Position numbers and translations under genes: made by a program. Shown here in pieces: positions 21,273 to 35,013 of a DNA stretch of 64,000 bases. The notes beneath the pieces were generated by a model. It saw only the letters and a list, made by a program, of their open reading frames with translations. It had not been told where the DNA came from and ran no database searches. Each line of letters starts with the position of its first letter. Positions within the stretch are counted from its first letter, which is position 1. Origin of the DNA: Rotaria sordida (Eukaryota; Rotifera; Eurotatoria; Philodinida; Philodinidae); assembly GCA_905250125.1 (NCBI GenBank), contig CAJNOL010001004.1:23472-87471 (forward strand). Direction: 5' to 3'.

Positions 21273-24200
21273 TATACGTATTGATTTTTTTTTTCGATAT
21301 ATTGATGTTTGCGTCGTGTCTAAAAAAGAATTTTGAATACTATTTCTCTATTACAAGACGTTTATATGCGAAATAAGCATCTGACACACGTTGTGAAATA
21401 CTAAATGAGAAAGAATGAGTAACGCAGAACAACAAAAATGCATTACTATGTTATTATTTTTTCGACCATATAAAGCTGTAATATGTAATCAAGAGCGTGT
21501 CATCAACGAAAGAAGAAAAAAAATCGAACTGCGTCATCATATTTAATGTGTTGTTTCACCTTGCAAATACAAAAAAGAATTACCTTTTATGACGAAATAA
21601 GAAATTCGGTACTATTGCTATCGTTAAACAAACAGAAGTGACATATGAAGGGTTTTTTTTTTCGTCGAACAGAATAATTCCAATAGATATGTGTAACAAG
21701 AATTGAATCACATATTTTAGAAATTTAAATGAGATTTTAATACAAAGAAAAAAGTCTATTTTTGTTATTTAGTTTCATCTTTGTTCGTGGAATGAGTTTC
21801 TAGGATATTCATGATAGTTAGAAATATCCGCGTATTACGTATTAGAATTCTCCAACATATTCCATGGGATTTTCCCAATATGACGTATTGAAATTTTCTC
21901 ACCGTATTATCTTACGTCATATAGGGAATTTTCCCAATCTGTTCTTACATATATATATATAATCGTGTTCGTTCTACTCTAGCGTAGTCTGATATTACAT
22001 TCGTTATTTGATGCTCTAATTGATCCCTTTCTATTTCCTCTTCTTTTATTATTCTTCTGTTTGTCATCATAACCAAGATATCACTAATAAATTGAACTCA
22101 TATAAAATCACCAAAATGTACAATCTTAAATTTGTACTAAACGCTTTTATCATGCATCAATGAGTGATAAATCTCAAATTGATCATAATTTTGAAATATA
22201 TGGATCAAAATTATTATAAATTTCAATTCTTGAAAATTTCTACGAATTTGAACTGATATAAATGTACTTGTCTGTTCCTTTTAATCTTATCATTGCAAGA
22301 ATAGCTAAGAAATTAGAAATTTACTGTCTTGAAAAGTAAATGTGAGGATAATGGTCATAGTGTGCATTTTTCAAATGGTAGGCGGACATATAGCTTTCTT
22401 GCTTGAAAACAGACTTCTTTGCTCAGAAATGATTGAATATGATGCAGAAAAGCATTTTAAGAAGAGAAAAACCAGCACGCCGTAAGAGTGATGTTAAGTT
22501 TGAGGGTCATCGTAAGAGTACGTCGTTCGATTGGAACGAATAGCCGCTGTTACTACAACCAGGAAGATAGTAGTACTAGGGAAATAACATTTCTAGTTTT
22601 CTTATCTTTGATTTCTGTTTTTCTGTTGTTCATCATAGGTTATTTTGATCAAAAATCATAAATCAACAACCAAAGATTTAGTGAAAATTAGTAACAATTT
22701 GAGATTTTCCACGACTTCTCGTGCATCCAATTTATTATAACACTTCATAGTCATCAAAATAATTTTATCGTTTTATGAGATATAAATGTCATAGAATAGT
22801 GTTCTACACGAGTACGACTTTTCAAAACTAGACTCGGCTATCCTTACGTCCGAACCCAGATAGCTATACTCGGTACCCGGCCGAAGCTAACTAAGATGTG
22901 ACAGGTACTTTGACAATCACAGTACGGTTTTCAAACTTTCATTTTATATTTAAAAAAATATACTATTTAGTTTATACCATAAACAGCAACAAAAAACCCT
23001 ATGCTTTCATATCAATAAGCAGTTTGAAAAAGTAAAGATCTTTTGAAACATCGGGATTTCATCAATCATTGGGCAGAACCCGGTTATAAGACCATACCCG
23101 GAACCCGAACCAACGCATGTTTCGGGCCAGGCCAGATGCCAAGTATCAGATCCGGTTGCAGGGCAATATTATTGAATGAACATTAAATAGATATGTTGTA
23201 TTTAGCTTCAACGAGTTAATGACATGACTAAATTCTAATATTTATTATCTTGCATTGTAACAAATGGGTATAGTATAAATAATGTATTTATATTCAAATA
23301 AAATGAATCTGTTTTATAATTGAGTATAGTTTATGAATCAATAACCAAAAAAACATTAATTAACATTCATAGTCTATATTATATGTAAATATGTTTGAGA
23401 TTTGTTACTCTTGTTGTCTCCACAACGATTATTCCTTGCTTATGGAAAGATAGATACTGTTAATTATCCATCATTCTATATTTAGTTGCTTTTTTCATGC
23501 ATATAAATAAATGATAGAAAAGAACAATTCGAGTTTTAGATAAAAATCAACTTAAGCATATAAATAACAAAAAAAAAAGTACAAACAGCTGAAGGGTCTT
23601 AAAATACGATACGAACATTCAGAGAAATTAATTGAAGCTTAGATAAGACAATCCTACAGTTTAATCACATTAGTTCATTTCTAATCATGAATAATGTATT
23701 ATCATATTATTGGAGATTTATTATTGAACATCATTATCTTAATTATTTTTATATGAGCAAATAAATAGAGAGTAACATTTCATATCAAGATAGTAGACTA
23801 TGGAGAAATCTATTATTTATTAAATTATATGAGATTATTTAAGAGAATACATTAATAAAATTTCAATCCATTTTAAAATTAAAATACGAATAGTTTCTTT
23901 TTGACACCTTACATATACTTCATTTATCTTATCTTCAATATATTTTGTAAAAAAAAACAAGCAAGTGAGAAAAAACCAGTTATTATCACAATATCTTATC
24001 TGATAAAATATGAAACTGTGAAGTAGATATTATACCGAATATAATCTGACGAAATAATTCTTGTTCTGAGAAATGATATCGATATTTCTATATTGTTTGA
24101 TTTTGCTTGGAAATTTTTTCTGCTATAGAAGATAATTTATATTGAAATAAAAATAAGTACAAGGCTTATTATTCATATTAACCGATTGACGTCATCGATA

Positions 24201-24847
24201 TATATTTGACAAAACATAGCGCCAGCTTTATTGTATTACCTGATCATTTGAGATTTGTTTTCTATACTTCAATGCATTGTTGAAATAATTTGAAATTAAG
24301 TATAGATTTAGAATTTTAAAATCATTCGGTCGACCATACAGTTTTCTTTATGACCGTGAATAACTACTGTTTAATGGGTTGTTTATACCATATTCTACTG
24401 GAGATTATGTAAAAATTTCAAGTTTAAAAGAACACATCTATAGGAAATCATGTTCTAGTATTTGTATTTTGTTATTTATTACGGTAGAATAGGAAGACTA
24501 TCGTAAAATTGACAGTAAACAAGATTGGTTTTTTTTTACTGAAAAATACATATTTCGATACTGAATGAATGAGTATTGGAAATTTCATATTTTAGAGTAA
24601 AATATTTTGTGATAGATAGCACACCATCTAATATTGATTCACTGGTTATTGTACTTGTTAATGTAAAACCACAAGCATCAATAATTTAATGACATTCTTC
24701 ATTTAATAAGCAACCGAACCATATCAAAAAAAAAAATTATATCGCGTTATTTGACTTCTTTATAAATCTTTAATAGATGTCAAAAATGAAAAAAAACAAA
24801 CTTACGTTAAGTTGTATCTTTGTTAAAAATTCTCATCGACTCTAATG
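21273..24847. other. Gene-poor region upstream of the U-box/vWA/Vint gene
   Basis: No open frame with family resemblance is visible. The promoter of the minus-strand gene should lie just above 21273. A stretch near 21800-22120 contains a TATATATATAT box followed by a GTTCGTTCTACTC region and a T-rich block; it vaguely recalls a solo LTR, but no flanking duplication or TG...CA boundary could be fixed. A GC-richer stretch at about 22810-23165 is listed separately. Confidence 0.4.
22810..23165. repeat. GC-rich degenerate repeat, possibly eroded hAT-type ends
   Basis: Two blocks rich in CCGG, ACCCGG and CCGAACC motifs (about 22840-22895 and 23085-23160) flank an AT-rich centre and stand out sharply from neighbouring composition. 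The right block read on the minus strand begins CCCTGCAACCGGATC, resembling hAT-type termini. The left end does not match well, so this may be a decayed or composite copy. Confidence 0.35.
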
Positions 24848-25389
24848 GATGATTGGAAGTTTTTTAGACAAGATATTTGTTCATTTTTGACTCATTAGAA
24901 AGTATTTCCAACAAGCAAAAGGCATGAGTTAGGACGCTGTTTTCGAATATGGGCTTACTAATTTCCTCTCAGATTTTTTCGGGAGTAAAGAATCTTTCAA
25001 AAGTTCACAAAATTAGCTGGATAGAAAATTTTTTCACACACTCTTGTATTTTCACTATTGCGATTCGAAACTAAAAGTTGAGATCTGTATTTATATATCA
25101 ACTGATAGATCAGAAGCTACCCTACAAAATACATTATTTGACATCCTTTTTCAACTTGTTCGAAAGAGAACTTGCAGAGTAAACAAAGATCTCTTGGCTC
25201 ACCATTAAAAATAATTTGTCAGGTCTTTCAAAAAGTTCTTCACTACTCTTGAACAAAAACAGATACAATATTTCTAACTTCATATTCGAAAACAGCAACC
25301 TCACTCATAGCTTTTGACTCATCGGAAATACTTTCTAGCAGATCAAAGATGAACAAACATCTTGTCTAAAAAAAATTTTCCGATGACTC
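24848..25389. mobile_element. Foldback (long inverted repeat) element
   Basis: The left arm from about 24848 (TTTTTTAGACAAGATATTTG, then AGAAAGTATTTCC and GCTGTTTTCGAATATG) is mirrored by the right arm ending about 25389 with the same blocks in inverted order. The arms are around 100-250 bp with substitutions. No coding frame lies inside. Target duplication could not be fixed. This is MITE-like and non-autonomous. Confidence 0.65.
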
Positions 25390-27111
25390 GCTTATATGTT
25401 ACTTATGGCATCAACATTCACTTTGGGAAAGTATTCTTTATCATGTCAGCTATGGATTCATTGCTTCAAGCCATTCAATGTTTGACATGAAATAAAAAGA
25501 AGTCTATATTCTTGTTTGTTAAATATTTTTTAGAATACATTGTACGAACAATGATGAATCACTTCATTTCATTGATAATATCAAAATAAATTATCGACCA
25601 AAATCAACTCTATCATAGTTATGGGTGTCATGTTAGAATTACTGTCCGTATGAAGTTATATTAATGCTAATATACCACACATAATCGCTGTTTATACACC
25701 AACTTTTTTCATAGCTTTTTGTTTTTCAGAAAAACAACATAAATCTGCGTCAGAAAATAATTCGATTGTATACTGTGACAAGAAGAGTTGTTAGATTAGT
25801 ATTAGTATTAATTAATACTAATTCTAATGCACCACCGTAATGGTACGATTAATTATTTCAAATGAACTATTCTAGCACTTCGGTAAGAAAAAATGATGGT
25901 GATCTTCTTAAGTTTTAAAGTATTTTTCACAGTCAATATAGACGCGATAGATATAGTCAATTTTATCTGTTATTATCTCTTGGTTCGTTTTCAGAAAGCA
26001 GGTATCCTCTTCGCAATGCATACGAACTCAACAATACGCAGTGCAATAAGTTGATGTATTTTGCTCAACGGAATATATTCTAATGAGACCATTGAAAATT
26101 AAATTCTTTTAAAGATGTGTACTGTCATTCATATAGAATCCATTGAACAAACTATTGAAAAGTCTTTAACTATATAGACTGTAAAATTAACACACAGTGC
26201 CAAGGATAATCGCCAACAACTTCATATTATCTTATCAATATAAAACGGTGAGATAACTAAGAAGTCAAAATCGTACAAAGGTAATTTGTTCGTGGTCAAT
26301 AGGAATTACAAACAAATAATGCATAAATATCGATGAGTATATTAAATCATTAAAAAAACAGCAGTAAGTATTCGAGGTTAGTTTGAGTTACTTATCACTA
26401 AACATATGGATTCTCGTTTCTCATTATGATGGAATTCGTAATAATTACTACAAACAAGCTGATTATTTCAATACCATGCAGAACAATAGGAAAAAAAACA
26501 GCGAATTCACTTGGTCTTAGTACGCAAACAGTCAAAGGACAACGATCTTAAGTTGTGTATCGACAATGCTAAGAAATTGCGCAGTAATAAACCATAAGTG
26601 TATGATTTGGCTAAGACTTGCCTTTAACCTATGATAAATGATTTTTTCTCTTTATAAATCTAAGTATTGTAAATATAGATCGATTATATATAAAAAACTA
26701 AATAATTGAATGATTATGAAAATATATTGATAAAGAAACGTATGCAGGTTTTTTCTTTAAATAAAATTCTTATCGAAATGATCTAACTTTTGAATGATTT
26801 CTATTCGATTATAAAATCACTAATTTTATTATAACTGTTCTAATGCAATAGAATAAAGACTGTCATTTTCTGTTATTTAATAATTGATGAATACTAAATA
26901 TAATAAAATCTTATAACTTGTTCATTGTTATAAATTCAAGATATCTAATCTTTATAATGTTACTAAATCAACAGTACACAGCAAATTGATTTAAAATATA
27001 TGCTCTTCGTTTTTCTTATTCAATCTAAGTAAACTGCATTCATTCTGTATATCTATAAGTTATAATTTCATTTTAAAAAATACAGAAATAGTAGTTTAAA
27101 TTAATACTAGA
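25390..27111. other. Spacer without recognisable genes
   Basis: Very AT-rich. A small perfect palindromic stretch, AGTATTAATTAATACT, near 25806-25821 is too short to classify. No coding frame is convincing. Confidence 0.45.
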
Positions 27112-27845
27112 AGGCGTAATAAACGGCCATGGCTATTCAAACATTTTTTTCCCGAAGCTTCAGCAGATTGTGGGGATATTAGCACCTGAAAACCTGAAAG
27201 TAAGGTGCTGGAAATTCAAAATTAAAGCAGAAATTTTTTTCTTTATATATGGTTCAATAGAGCGTGACGAGTTGATCAAAAATATGCGCATTTTCAGTTT
27301 TTTACAATGTTTTTTTTCAGTGGAAAATTTTCAGTTTTTTTGAGATAACCCGCTTATTCTGACAAACAGTTCAATTTCCGATAGGCGACAAATTTTCAAT
27401 TTATTTTTACATTTTCCTTTAAATTGCAAAACTATTTTTCTTTGCGAATTAGCATTAAAAAATGGGAATTTGAGAAACTGATTTACTAATGAGTTTTTTA
27501 GATTTAGATTTTTCAAGCTAAATCGGAAAAACCCTGTTTTGAAATTGAAAGAAAATTAAAAAATTAAAAACTTATCAAGTATCGAATATTGACCTGTTTG
27601 TCAGAAAAAGCAGATCATCTGGAAAAACTGAAAATTTTTCGCTAATAAATCATTGCACAAAATTGAAAACACACTTCTTCTCGATCAACTCATTACGTTC
27701 CATCTAACCATATATAAAGAAAAGAAAAAAAACTCCTGCTTTAATTTTACATCTCCAGTAATTTAAAACCTTGTTTTTGTAATCAAAATTCCTTTTTCTC
27801 TAGTATGAAACCTGATTTTCCGATACTTAATTCCTAATAACGCCT
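27112..27845. mobile_element. Foldback element with AGGCGTTATTA-like ends
   Basis: Outer ends read AGGCGTAATAA (27112) and, inverted, AGGCGTTATTA (ending 27845). Inner blocks AAAATTAAAGCAG, CTTTATATATGGTT and GAGTTGATC occur inverted at 27660-27760. The arms pair imperfectly over roughly 300 bp each. No coding capacity. It sits 300 bp upstream of the F-box gene at 28149. Confidence 0.65.
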
Positions 27846-28148
27846 ATTTGAATATCAGAAAAGTTTTTTCAAAAATCCTCCATTTTCTCGGTAAATATTC
27901 ATAAAAAAAACTACTTCGCAATAGAAAGCAACCTTTATAACAGCAATGTGAATTTCCATCATAAAAAGTCATGACAACATAGGTTTATTCTAGTCTCTAT
28001 ATCCTTAATATAAAATCTGGTGCCATCTTCTGTTCTTTTACAGTACAATTCTTGTTGGATATCCTACCAGATATTATTTTCAGTTATCTAATAACCAGCA
28101 AAAATAGAACGACATAGTTGTTTTTTTTCTGTCCTACATTGATATTCA

Positions 28149-29129
28149 ATGGTAACACGTCTCGAAAATTTTCCTACAGAATTATTTTTTTCTATTTTTG
28201 ATTATTTATGGGCACATGAATTATTTTATTCATTTTCAAATTTAAATGCACGTATTGATATTATTATATTGCATACTCAATTACATATATCATCAGAAAA
28301 TCAAGATATAATTTATTCTCCACATCGTGTTCTATCATTAAATCTTACATCATCACCAATATGTCTTGAAGAATTTATTAATCTTCGTTCATTAACATTA
28401 ACCAAATGTAATCTTGATAATCTTATTCAACTTCCTCCACATCTTTCACGTTTATGTATTCAAAATATTGATTTACCTATTTCAAATACAAAAATTATTT
28501 TTGAAAATTCAACATTAATTAATGTTCAATTAAATTTACATAATAAATTAACTTTTTATCCATCAATATTAAATACTGATAAAAATTTTAGTAATATTGA
28601 ATATTTAACAATAAATTATATATCATTAAATGATGTTATTGAATTATTACAATATCTAACAAAATTAAAATATCTTCATATATCACTTTTTGGTATAAAT
28701 AAACAAAAAATAACAAATTTTTCTTCAATACCAACAGTTACTCGTGTTATTTGTCTTTCAATGGGTATATCATTTGATATATTATGTACACAATTTTTAT
28801 CTATTTATTTTCCTAATATTCGAACTTTATCTATTTTTACTTCATATGTTGATCAAAATTTATTTATTAATTCTCTTGAACAATTATTAATGAATAATTT
28901 ACGTTATGTTAAAAAATTAAATGTTAGTGCGCAATTTATCATTAATCGAACATTAACAACTAATAATGATAATATTGAAGCTATTTCTACACGTTTTCGT
29001 ACTGCTTTTTGGATTAAACGAAATTGTCGTGCAACATTTAAATGTTGTAATGATGATCCACATATAATTCGTCTTTATCTTCAAACAAATAAAAAGACAC
29101 GTACACGACCATCAAGATTTTTAGTTTAA
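28149..29129 (+). CDS. F-box/LRR-like protein (bdelloid-type divergent family)
   Basis: A single-exon frame of 326 residues starts with an F-box-like helix pair (LENFPTELFFSIFDYLWAHE at residues 5-24, then LFYSFSNLNARID). Leucine-rich units follow (INLRSLTLTKCNLDNL, LPPHLSRLCIQNIDL, LTKLKYLHISLFGIN). It ends with the FRTAFWIKRN block and PHIIRLYL, which align with SSFWLNRYPAW and the following strand in the gene at 10751, so the two are relatives. By family role it would be a substrate adaptor of an SCF ubiquitin ligase. It is shorter than the relative and stops soon after the shared block, so it may be C-terminally truncated yet open. Its extreme AT-driven codon use (TTA, ATT, AAT) matches the surroundings. 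The F-box assignment rests on motif shape, not a strong signature. Confidence 0.75.
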   Translation: MVTRLENFPTELFFSIFDYLWAHELFYSFSNLNARIDIIILHTQLHISSENQDIIYSPHRVLSLNLTSSPICLEEFINLRSLTLTKCNLDNLIQLPPHLSRLCIQNIDLPISNTKIIFENSTLINVQLNLHNKLTFYPSILNTDKNFSNIEYLTINYISLNDVIELLQYLTKLKYLHISLFGINKQKITNFSSIPTVTRVICLSMGISFDILCTQFLSIYFPNIRTLSIFTSYVDQNLFINSLEQLLMNNLRYVKKLNVSAQFIINRTLTTNNDNIEAISTRFRTAFWIKRNCRATFKCCNDDPHIIRLYLQTNKKTRTRPSRFLV

Positions 29130-29328
29130 AAATAAAAATTATTTGTTTTTTTTTCGGACAAACATATTTTCAAAGTTTTTTTCTATTATTAATATAAATA
29201 AAAGTAATTTGATGGATATAAATAAAAATCTTACAAAACATTTCATGTTAATTTATTATTCTATCACATTTCATGTATGAAATTATCAACGATCAACAAC
29301 AATTATCATAAAAAGACTGAAAATCTAG

Positions 29329-30203
29329 CTTTTTCAATTTTTTCTTACATTTGTTTTTTATATTTTCATTCACATTATTAAAGGATACAAACCTGATTGA
29401 AATAGTAGTACAGATAGTATGAGACGTCAGCTATATGATACACCATAGTAGAAGGGTACTCTATCCGTCAATATAGATTCTTCATACTGAAAATGATTTT
29501 TCCACGCAAAAATAGATTTTGTATTTTCTAACCAAGAGATTGGTGCTGAAATAAAAATAAAATAAACCAATCGATAGAGAATTTCATACTTTATGTATTT
29601 CTAAAAGAGTTTTCTTCTCCGCGTTGGTCTTCACTTCAAAAATTTGATTTTAGCGAGAATAGCGAAAAAAAACGGACCGCTTTTTCTGTTAAGTAACTTA
29701 CAAAAGAAAAGTTAGTTTTGTTTCTCAACACTTTTTTAAAAAATGATGGACCTGAAAAAATCAGTGATATTAGAACCTCAAATACAGCTCTTTTCAATAG
29801 TGTATAATAAATTGCAATAAGAAAGAATTTGTAAGAATCAATTACGCTGTTTTCGTTTTCTCGGCTATTCTTGTTAAAATCAAGTTTTTGAAGTGAAGAA
29901 CACTTTTCTTTAGAAACAGATACAGCGCGAAAATCTCTACTGATTGGTCTATTTTATTTTCATTTTAGTGCCAATCTCTTAGTTAGGAAATATGAAATAC
30001 TGAATAGTATTTAAAACTATTTTTGCATGGAAAAATTATTTTTAGTAAGAACAATCTATATTGATAGATAGAGTACTCTCCTATTATAGTGCATCATGTA
30101 GCCGGCGTTTCATACTATCTAAACCACTATTTCAATCAGCTCATATTTTTTAATGATGTGAAAGAAAATTTTAAAAAACCAATGTAAGAAAAAATTGAAA
30201 AAA
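29329..30203. mobile_element. Long foldback element (~875 bp) downstream of the F-box gene
   Basis: The left arm starts near 29329 with TTTTTCAATTTTTTCTTACA and runs through CTGATTGAAATAGT, GGTACTCTAT, CAATATAGATT and CTTCACTTCAAAAA. The same blocks occur inverted between 29870 and 30203. Arms of about 330 bp pair with scattered mismatches around a central ~170 bp. Ends and target duplication are not exact. No transposase frame is seen. From 30204 to 30944 nothing else is recognisable. Confidence 0.75.
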
Positions 30204-30944
30204 AATTCGGTTAAATTTTTATAACTGCCGGTATTTATAAAATTTAAACAATTTATTTTTTTATTAATTTTGAAAATGAGATCAGAAACTATGATTTTGT
30301 TTTTGGCATAGGTAATGAGCTTTCATTCGTTATTTCAAAAAAATATACCAAGAAAAAAAAAAGGATTATATTATCAGTATTCCATTGTAATCTGATGATC
30401 TTGCATTATCTTGTGTTGTTTTTCTTTTGATTCAGAAATATCCTATGTGAGTAGTAGGAAGCGTATAATTATACTTCTTGCAGTTATACTTCCTCATACA
30501 ACAGAAAGTTTACAATTAAATTTTTTCTCTCGCCTATTTGATATTGAATACGAAGGCAAAAAAAAAACAGGAAAAAGATTATAGATAATGAATTATTCAA
30601 ACCAAAATTAGTAAAAAAAAATTTTGTTAATATAATAGTAAGAGTAAATTATAGCACATTTAAAATCAACATCAAAGTATTCAACGATGAAGATAATAAC
30701 AACTGCCTTTCGTTTGATTTTTTTCTTCAACCTCTGGGATTTTTGTTCTTGTTTGCACTTTTGTTTCTAACAATGATAGAATAAAAACGAGAAGAGAAAG
30801 AGAATACGAAGAAAAAAAAAGTCTTCTTTCTTTCGGCTTCTCTAGACTCTAATCCTTTTTTCTTGTATTTTTCAAGAATATTATTCTCAATGAAATGTGC
30901 AGAAGAGATTATATACAATACAAAATAGATAATATAAATGAAAC

Positions 30945-33900
30945 ATGCTTGACAACGTTGATCTATTAACAAATAATACAACTGTGGCTTCTAGTATTGT
31001 ACAGCAAAATAATAATTTAACTTATTATTTTGTTCCAATTTATACAATACTCTTTTTTCTTGGTACATTTGGTAATGGTCTTGTTATCATTAGTATTCGT
31101 CGTTCATCACGTCTTCGAACAGTGACCAATACTTATTTACTTAATATAGCTATTGCTGATTTTGTTCTTCTTATGAGTGTACCTTTTCTTATTGTTACAA
31201 TACTTGCTAATGGATGGATATTTGGAAATATTTTATGTAAAATGTATTATAATTTTATTCATATAAATCAATATGTTAGTTCACTTTTATTGGCTGCTTT
31301 ATCATTTGATCGATATCTGGCTGTGTGTCATCCAGTTCGAGCTATTGAATTTCGGACAAGAACAAAATGTGTAATAATCATTAGTGGTATGTTAGTAAAA
31401 AAAATAATATTACAAGTCATTTTCATGTTTTGTTTCGATATTCTATCCCTTAGTATGTTGGCTTATATCCATTCTATTTCTGTGTCCAACATGGGTATTT
31501 GCAACTGTCATATCTGAACAATATGTAGTTTGGTTTGGTCATCGAGTGCAAAAGTAAGAAAATATAACATTGTTTTATATTTTTTCGAGATAACTAAGTT
31601 AATTGATAGCCATACTAATTATTCATTGTATTCTTTTGCTACTGCTTTTCTCTAAATCAGTAAGAATAAGTTAATGCATTTAAACGAGGGCTCTTTTCTA
31701 TTTTAATTGATTTCTATTAAATGCAATACTTAGATGTGAATAAGTACTCTCGAAGCGAGCAAAGAGAGTTTTTCATGTAAGAAAAATTCTTAACAACAAA
31801 AATACAACAAAGTTCTACCCCCTCATTTTTTCAATGCTTTGCTTGATAAAAACCCTTTATCAAAATGTCAACTTCAAAAAATAAAAGTTTCCTAAACGAA
31901 CAGGATTTTGTTTGATTATCTATAAACAGATAAAATTCATATATATGTGAAACAAGTTACAAAAATTTCCATTAAGTACCAGAAGGGACCGATCAATATG
32001 TCCGATTTTAATTGAAATTATTCAGACGGATAATCTATACATTGATGACAGATGCGAGTAGATAATTGATACTTTTTTTTATAATCTCACTGTTCTTTCT
32101 TAGTTAGATATCTTAGCGGATCTATATGATTAATATGACCATTGAATAATTAAGAAAACCATTTGATTAAAATCTATAATTACAAGTAGCTTGGATTTCT
32201 CTTAACTTCATCTCTGCTTTATATTTAAAATAGTTATAAAAAGAATTTTAAATAAGTAAAAAACTATATAGACGACAATTTAGTATTTATCTCATAAGAA
32301 TTTCATAGTTTATAAGCTTATATACGTTCTCAGATATGTGAATAATTCTACTTCATGAAAATTCTATTAGTAGATAATAGTAATCTCGAAAGAAGCTTAT
32401 GAACTTGATCTTATATGTTCATATGTCATGAACTTCAACTACATACATAACGATAGTCATAATAAAAAGTAGAAAATATAATTTCCATAGATGTCATCAA
32501 TAGATATATATATATACATATAGAAAAAAATAATTCGTTTAATGTAGAATTTCTTTTTGTTCTCATTGTTTCGATGTCTTCAAATGTAATCGTTTCCTTT
32601 AAAACGTCAGTTAGCCTTATTATACTCCAATTGAATGTGCTCATGTCTACATCAATCAAATACGGAAGTTTTGAATGTAGTTCCCTGAAGCAAAATATTT
32701 AGGAAATTTCCGTATGATTACACAATAGTTTGAAAACATAGAGCTTTTCATGTTTTGTTAATTCCAATATATGAACATACAGAGCTGCCACTACTGGGCG
32801 TGTCGGGAATGTAACATCCCTTACCTCCTCCCCCCCTCCCCAATCGTCAAAAGATTTTCGCTTTTTCTCAGCAAAATTCAAAAATTTTCATGTGTTCTGT
32901 TAACAAAAATAATGGTACACCTCTCAAAAATTCTCAACATTTGATATCCATCCCCCCCAAAAAACTTGCTACACTCTCCCAATGTTGGTTGATTCGAGGC
33001 AGCTCTGTGAATATAAAAATATATCAGAACTCTTATAAACACAGCTTGTTCACATATACATAAGATCATATAAGTCTTATGTGTTTTCATGTTTATATGC
33101 AATAACCTTACATATTTATAGCATATTAGTACAGAAGTATTAGTTCTATGTTCGTGAATATCATATAGAATTTTTCTAAATGTTAAATGTAAATCATATA
33201 AAAACATATTCTATAAGAACGAACTATGAAAATATATACAACATTGACTCATTTGCTTGTCTAGACCGATGTATATATAATTGATCTTACTTTTCGATAT
33301 AATATCGATTATAATATTCAAAGAAAACTATTTCAATTTGCATAAAATGACATACTTTTCAAGTGTCAATATCGCACATATTATGAAATTGTGCATGTTC
33401 TTCTATTGTTAATGAAACTAGATTTATAACTATAATCATGCAATTTTGCCTCTAAGGATTCACTGGTCTTCATATTTTGGAATATGTTGTAACATGCACA
33501 ATAATTATCAAGTAATATCAAGCCTCGTTGTGACGTTAATAAATCATAGAGAAGCTTTATTTTTATATGAAATTAACCTTGTGAGTGCCAAGAAAGGCTT
33601 TCTTGAAATACCAATAAAAATTTTAATTGAAGACTTTATACGTGCGGATATCAGTTGTTTTATCTTGTCTTTGAATGACATAAAGATTATTCAGATTGAA
33701 GACTTTGTGATGAATAAACAGTCTAATGCAAGTCGAAACTGTAATTATCCAGGTCAAAAATTATTCATTTTAAAGGACATTTCTGCCTCTTTCACTCTAA
33801 TAATATAGAAGAACTCAAATCAAGAAAACTAAATATCGAAAATATTCTGTTATTTTTTTTCTTATAAAAATGATCTTTTATATAGAAATGAAAACTAAAA

Positions 33901-35013
33901 TTAAATCATAAAGATTTTGATGGAAAGAAAAATATTAACTTATCAATGATTTTATTTTTATTGTGGAAAACGGATTAAATTTAAATAGAGATTAATTTCG
34001 CCTCAGTTTTACCCATGGAAAAATGTTTCCAATGAGTAATTCTATGAGTTCGTTTAGATAGAATTAATTGATGTTAATTAACATTCAACCATATAATCAA
34101 AAGAAAATATCTTATTTGTTTGATTTTCTTTAGGTGTGTTATTGATTTTCCAGCAATTGTATTTCGAATTCCTCCAGAAATAGTTTTTACTTATTATGGA
34201 TTTTTACTTGGATTTCTTATTCCTGTATCTATGATAACAACATTTTATATACTTGTTCTTAGACGTCTTAATAATATACGTCGAAAACATAAATCTGGAA
34301 TAAAACAACGTTCACATCGTAAAGTAACACGAATTGTTCTTGCTGTTGTAACTGCTTATTTTATTTGTTGGGTACCATATTGGTTTTTACAAATATTTAT
34401 AACAATTGATCCATTAAGACATTCATTACGTTTAAATAGTTCTGTATTACCAACTCATTCAAGTATGCGTTTTCTTAAAGAATTAACACATTTAACAACA
34501 ATTTTTGGTTATGCTAATAATTGTCTTAATCCAGTTCTATATGTTTTTTTATCGGATTCATTTCGTGAAGAATATTTAATTCTACTTAAATGTTTTAATC
34601 CAGGTGGATTATTTATAGAAAATACATTACATAATGGAAATGTACAAAAACATTCTTATAAACGTGAATTAGATCGACAACAATCATTTCAACGTACTAA
34701 TCGTCAAGAACTAGCTATAAAAAACATAAAACATAGTGTAGCTACTGAGGAAGTACCTTCAAGTTATGGATCATTTTCATTTTTTTTACATCGTGGTAAT
34801 AATCATAGACGTCCTTCACATTCATCAACTTCATTACGAGTTAATGAACATAATAGACGTCATAGTGAACATACAACCACATCTTCTAAAAATGCGTTAC
34901 TTCAATGTCCAAATAATAATCAAAAACAAATGTTAATGGTTAATTTATCTGTAACTTTTACTCATCCTCAATCCAGAATTACCGATGATGGTGGTGTCTA
35001 TTGTGGTGATTAG
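30945..35013 (+). CDS. Class A GPCR, somatostatin/allatostatin-C/opioid-receptor-like
   Basis: Three exons (30945-31386, 31454-31553, 34134-35013) join in phase into about 473 residues. Seven membrane segments are recognisable. Class A landmarks are GN at 43-44, the ADF aspartate 72, Cys98, DRY at 122-124, Cys182 in extracellular loop 2, CWVPYW from 259, and NPVLY at 313-317. The N-terminus has N-glycosylation sites (NTT, NLT) and no signal peptide. HRKVTRIVLAVVTAY and NPVLYVFLSDSFRE closely resemble somatostatin and allatostatin-C receptors, so a peptide ligand and Gi/o coupling are likely by analogy. The C-terminal tail is long, His/Arg/Ser-rich and probably cytoplasmic. Exon 1 ends in a GTATGT donor inside TM4. 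The second intron is unusually long (2,580 bp) and carries a hAT-type MITE at 32780-33007. Confidence 0.92.
32780..33007. mobile_element. hAT-type MITE with 8 bp target duplication, in GPCR intron
   Basis: The ends are inverted repeats, CAGAGCTGCC (32780) and GGCAGCTCTG (ending 33007). They are flanked by TGAACATA on the left and TGAATATA on the right, an 8 bp duplication with one mismatch, as made by hAT transposases. The 228 bp element has C-rich and G-rich runs and no coding capacity. Confidence 0.8.

Noticed and set aside
21800-22120. Solo-LTR-like stretch with TATA box and T-rich tail
   Set aside because: No TG...CA boundaries, target duplication or second copy could be fixed within the window.
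25790-25840. Palindrome around AGTATTAATTAATACT as a possible microRNA precursor
   Set aside because: It is too short and too AT-rich to support a hairpin precursor.
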